Shown here: piece after piece, positions 49,992 through 50,671 of the stretch
Layout: each line of letters starts with the position of its first letter
How positions within the stretch are numbered: position 1 is the first letter of the stretch
Assembly (NCBI GenBank): GCA_964636985.1
Contig: CAZWSX010000039.1
Span: 1 to 50,671 of the forward strand
Source of the DNA: CAZWSX01 sp964636985
GTDB taxonomy: Bacteria > Planctomycetota > Planctomycetia > Pirellulales > Pirellulaceae
DNA length: 50,671 nt
Direction: 5' to 3'
Notes under the pieces: model-generated
What the model was told of the DNA's origin: nothing
Seen by the model: the letters and a program-made list of their open reading frames with translations, nothing else
Database searches by the model: none
Translations under genes and position numbers: made by a program

Positions 49992-50671
49992 AGGTCGTTT
50001 CCTTCACGCTCGCTTTTTCGGGTCCGATGTTGGCAGCCAATATCTTGGCGCGGGCTGTGATCCGGTGGACCTGCTCCTTGATCCGACGTCGCTGTCCGAC
50101 AAACTCAAACGCGGTTAGCTTGTCGGCAGATTGCATGACCGCCTCTCGCAACGCCGCCTTGGAATCCGTATAAATTCGCCCTTCCTTCTTTCCTCGGCTG
50201 ACCGACACATACCATTGCTGACGATTCGCCGCGCCGAAGCTTTCCGAACTTTCGGCGACAAAGACGCGTTGGACGCTGCGCCCCTGGCTTCCGATGCTTG
50301 TCTGAACATATCCGTGCGACAAGTGGCCAAAGTCCTGCTTGACTCGCCAGCCATTGTCAAGCACGAGGTCGCCGTTTGTTTCAAATCCAGTCACGCGAGC
50401 GATCCAGCCATTGTTGATGCGATGCTTGCCGTCGGAACTGGTTCCTCCGGCTGTGAACCTGAGCTGTTCGCCGATCGCGACATCGAGATTCTCTTGGCGA
50501 TAAACCGAAAACCGCGAAGAGGCTTTCAGCAGTGAATCGGGAAGCGTATCGCCGACGACGATCCGTTCCCCCTTGCGATGACCGGGTGCGTTTTGGTGAA
50601 ACACGATCACCATGCCCGGTTCATAGGCCGCCGTATCAGTCCTTTCGGCCTCCGTCAGGTGAAGCGGAATC
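49981..50671 (-). CDS. TrwC/TraI-like relaxase-helicase, C-terminal part (runs off the right edge)
   Basis: The 229 visible residues end a larger protein open through the window edge. They show the last helicase motifs of MobF relaxases: LSHGYVQTSIGSQGRSVQRV (motif V region) and WYVSVSRGKKEGRIYTDSK (motif VI region). They are preceded by a beta-rich insert (GEQLRFTAGGTSSDGKHRIN). Such proteins nick the transfer origin and unwind DNA during conjugation. The relaxase domain itself is outside the window. Together with the TraG-like gene at 37640 this supports a mobilisable element. Confidence 0.8.
   Translation of the reverse strand, partial: IPLHLTEAERTDTAAYEPGMVIVFHQNAPGHRKGERIVVGDTLPDSLLKASSRFSVYRQENLDVAIGEQLRFTAGGTSSDGKHRINNGWIARVTGFETNGDLVLDNGWRVKQDFGHLSHGYVQTSIGSQGRSVQRVFVAESSESFGAANRQQWYVSVSRGKKEGRIYTDSKAALREAVMQSADKLTAFEFVGQRRRIKEQVHRITARAKILAANIGPEKASVKETTYAK

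Larger units (their letters stand above)
34101..50671. mobile_element. Integrative (probably mobilisable or conjugative) element at tRNA-Leu; right end not seen
   Basis: The left boundary is the tRNA-Leu with an adjacent tyrosine integrase. Inside are a ParB-like gene, a VirD4/TraG coupling protein, a second recombinase, a PIN toxin-antitoxin pair, a NACHT NTPase and a TrwC-like relaxase at the window edge. No VirB4-type ATPase or pilus genes are visible, so self-transfer cannot be judged. I found no second copy of the tRNA 3' end (TTCGACTCCCACCTCTGG), so the element most likely extends past 50671. Confidence 0.7.

Noticed and set aside
1..50671. CRISPR array
   Set aside because: No regularly spaced repeats were seen anywhere by eye.

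Overview
The window looks like chromosomal DNA of a planctomycete, probably Pirellulales-like. The signs are a DUF1559 pilin-like protein, several secreted PQQ-like beta-propellers, a ThuA-like protein, a large secreted DUF4091 protein, high GC, many GTG/TTG starts and Shine-Dalgarno sites that are often weak. The assignment is by gene content only; no rRNA or marker tree is available here.

Bases 1 to about 34,100 are a mostly ordinary chromosome. They hold the N-terminal end of a PQQ-like propeller, a NADAR-domain protein, a ferredoxin-NADP reductase-like flavoprotein and NDH-2. Next is a tight operon-like run (3785-10905): a DUF1559 pseudopilin, a lipoprotein, a shortened CusB-like adaptor, a strongly altered CusA-like RND permease, and a second lipoprotein paralogous to the first. 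A DNA ligase with a SWIM finger follows, overlapping a histone-H1-like gene, then an alanine-glyoxylate-type aminotransferase and a block of secreted enzymes. A broken GxxExxY gene sits between near-perfect inverted repeats. After it come alaS followed by DUF4430, DUF6580 and surface-protein genes, a trans-aconitate methyltransferase, a zinc-ribbon/ankyrin protein, an FdhF/YdeP-type molybdopterin oxidoreductase and the DUF4091 protein.

A tRNA-Leu(CAA) at 34101-34183 is followed directly by a tyrosine integrase. From there to the right edge the DNA reads as an integrative element: an excisionase-like HTH gene, a ParB-like cluster, a YkvA/DUF1232 membrane protein, a VirD4/TraG coupling protein, a second tyrosine recombinase, an AbrB/PIN toxin-antitoxin pair, overlapping unknown genes, a 1205-residue NACHT (STAND) NTPase with a nearby membrane protein, a frameshifted small basic protein, and the C-terminal part of a TrwC/TraI-like relaxase-helicase that runs off the window. 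The far attachment site was not found, so the element probably continues beyond the window.

The best candidates for something undescribed are the altered RND/adaptor/twin-lipoprotein operon, the NACHT NTPase with its neighbours as a possible island-borne defence locus, the inverted-repeat-bounded GxxExxY unit, the ligase/histone-like overlap, and the TTGGGACA motif cluster. All functions are read from sequence patterns and memory of families; no database search was run.
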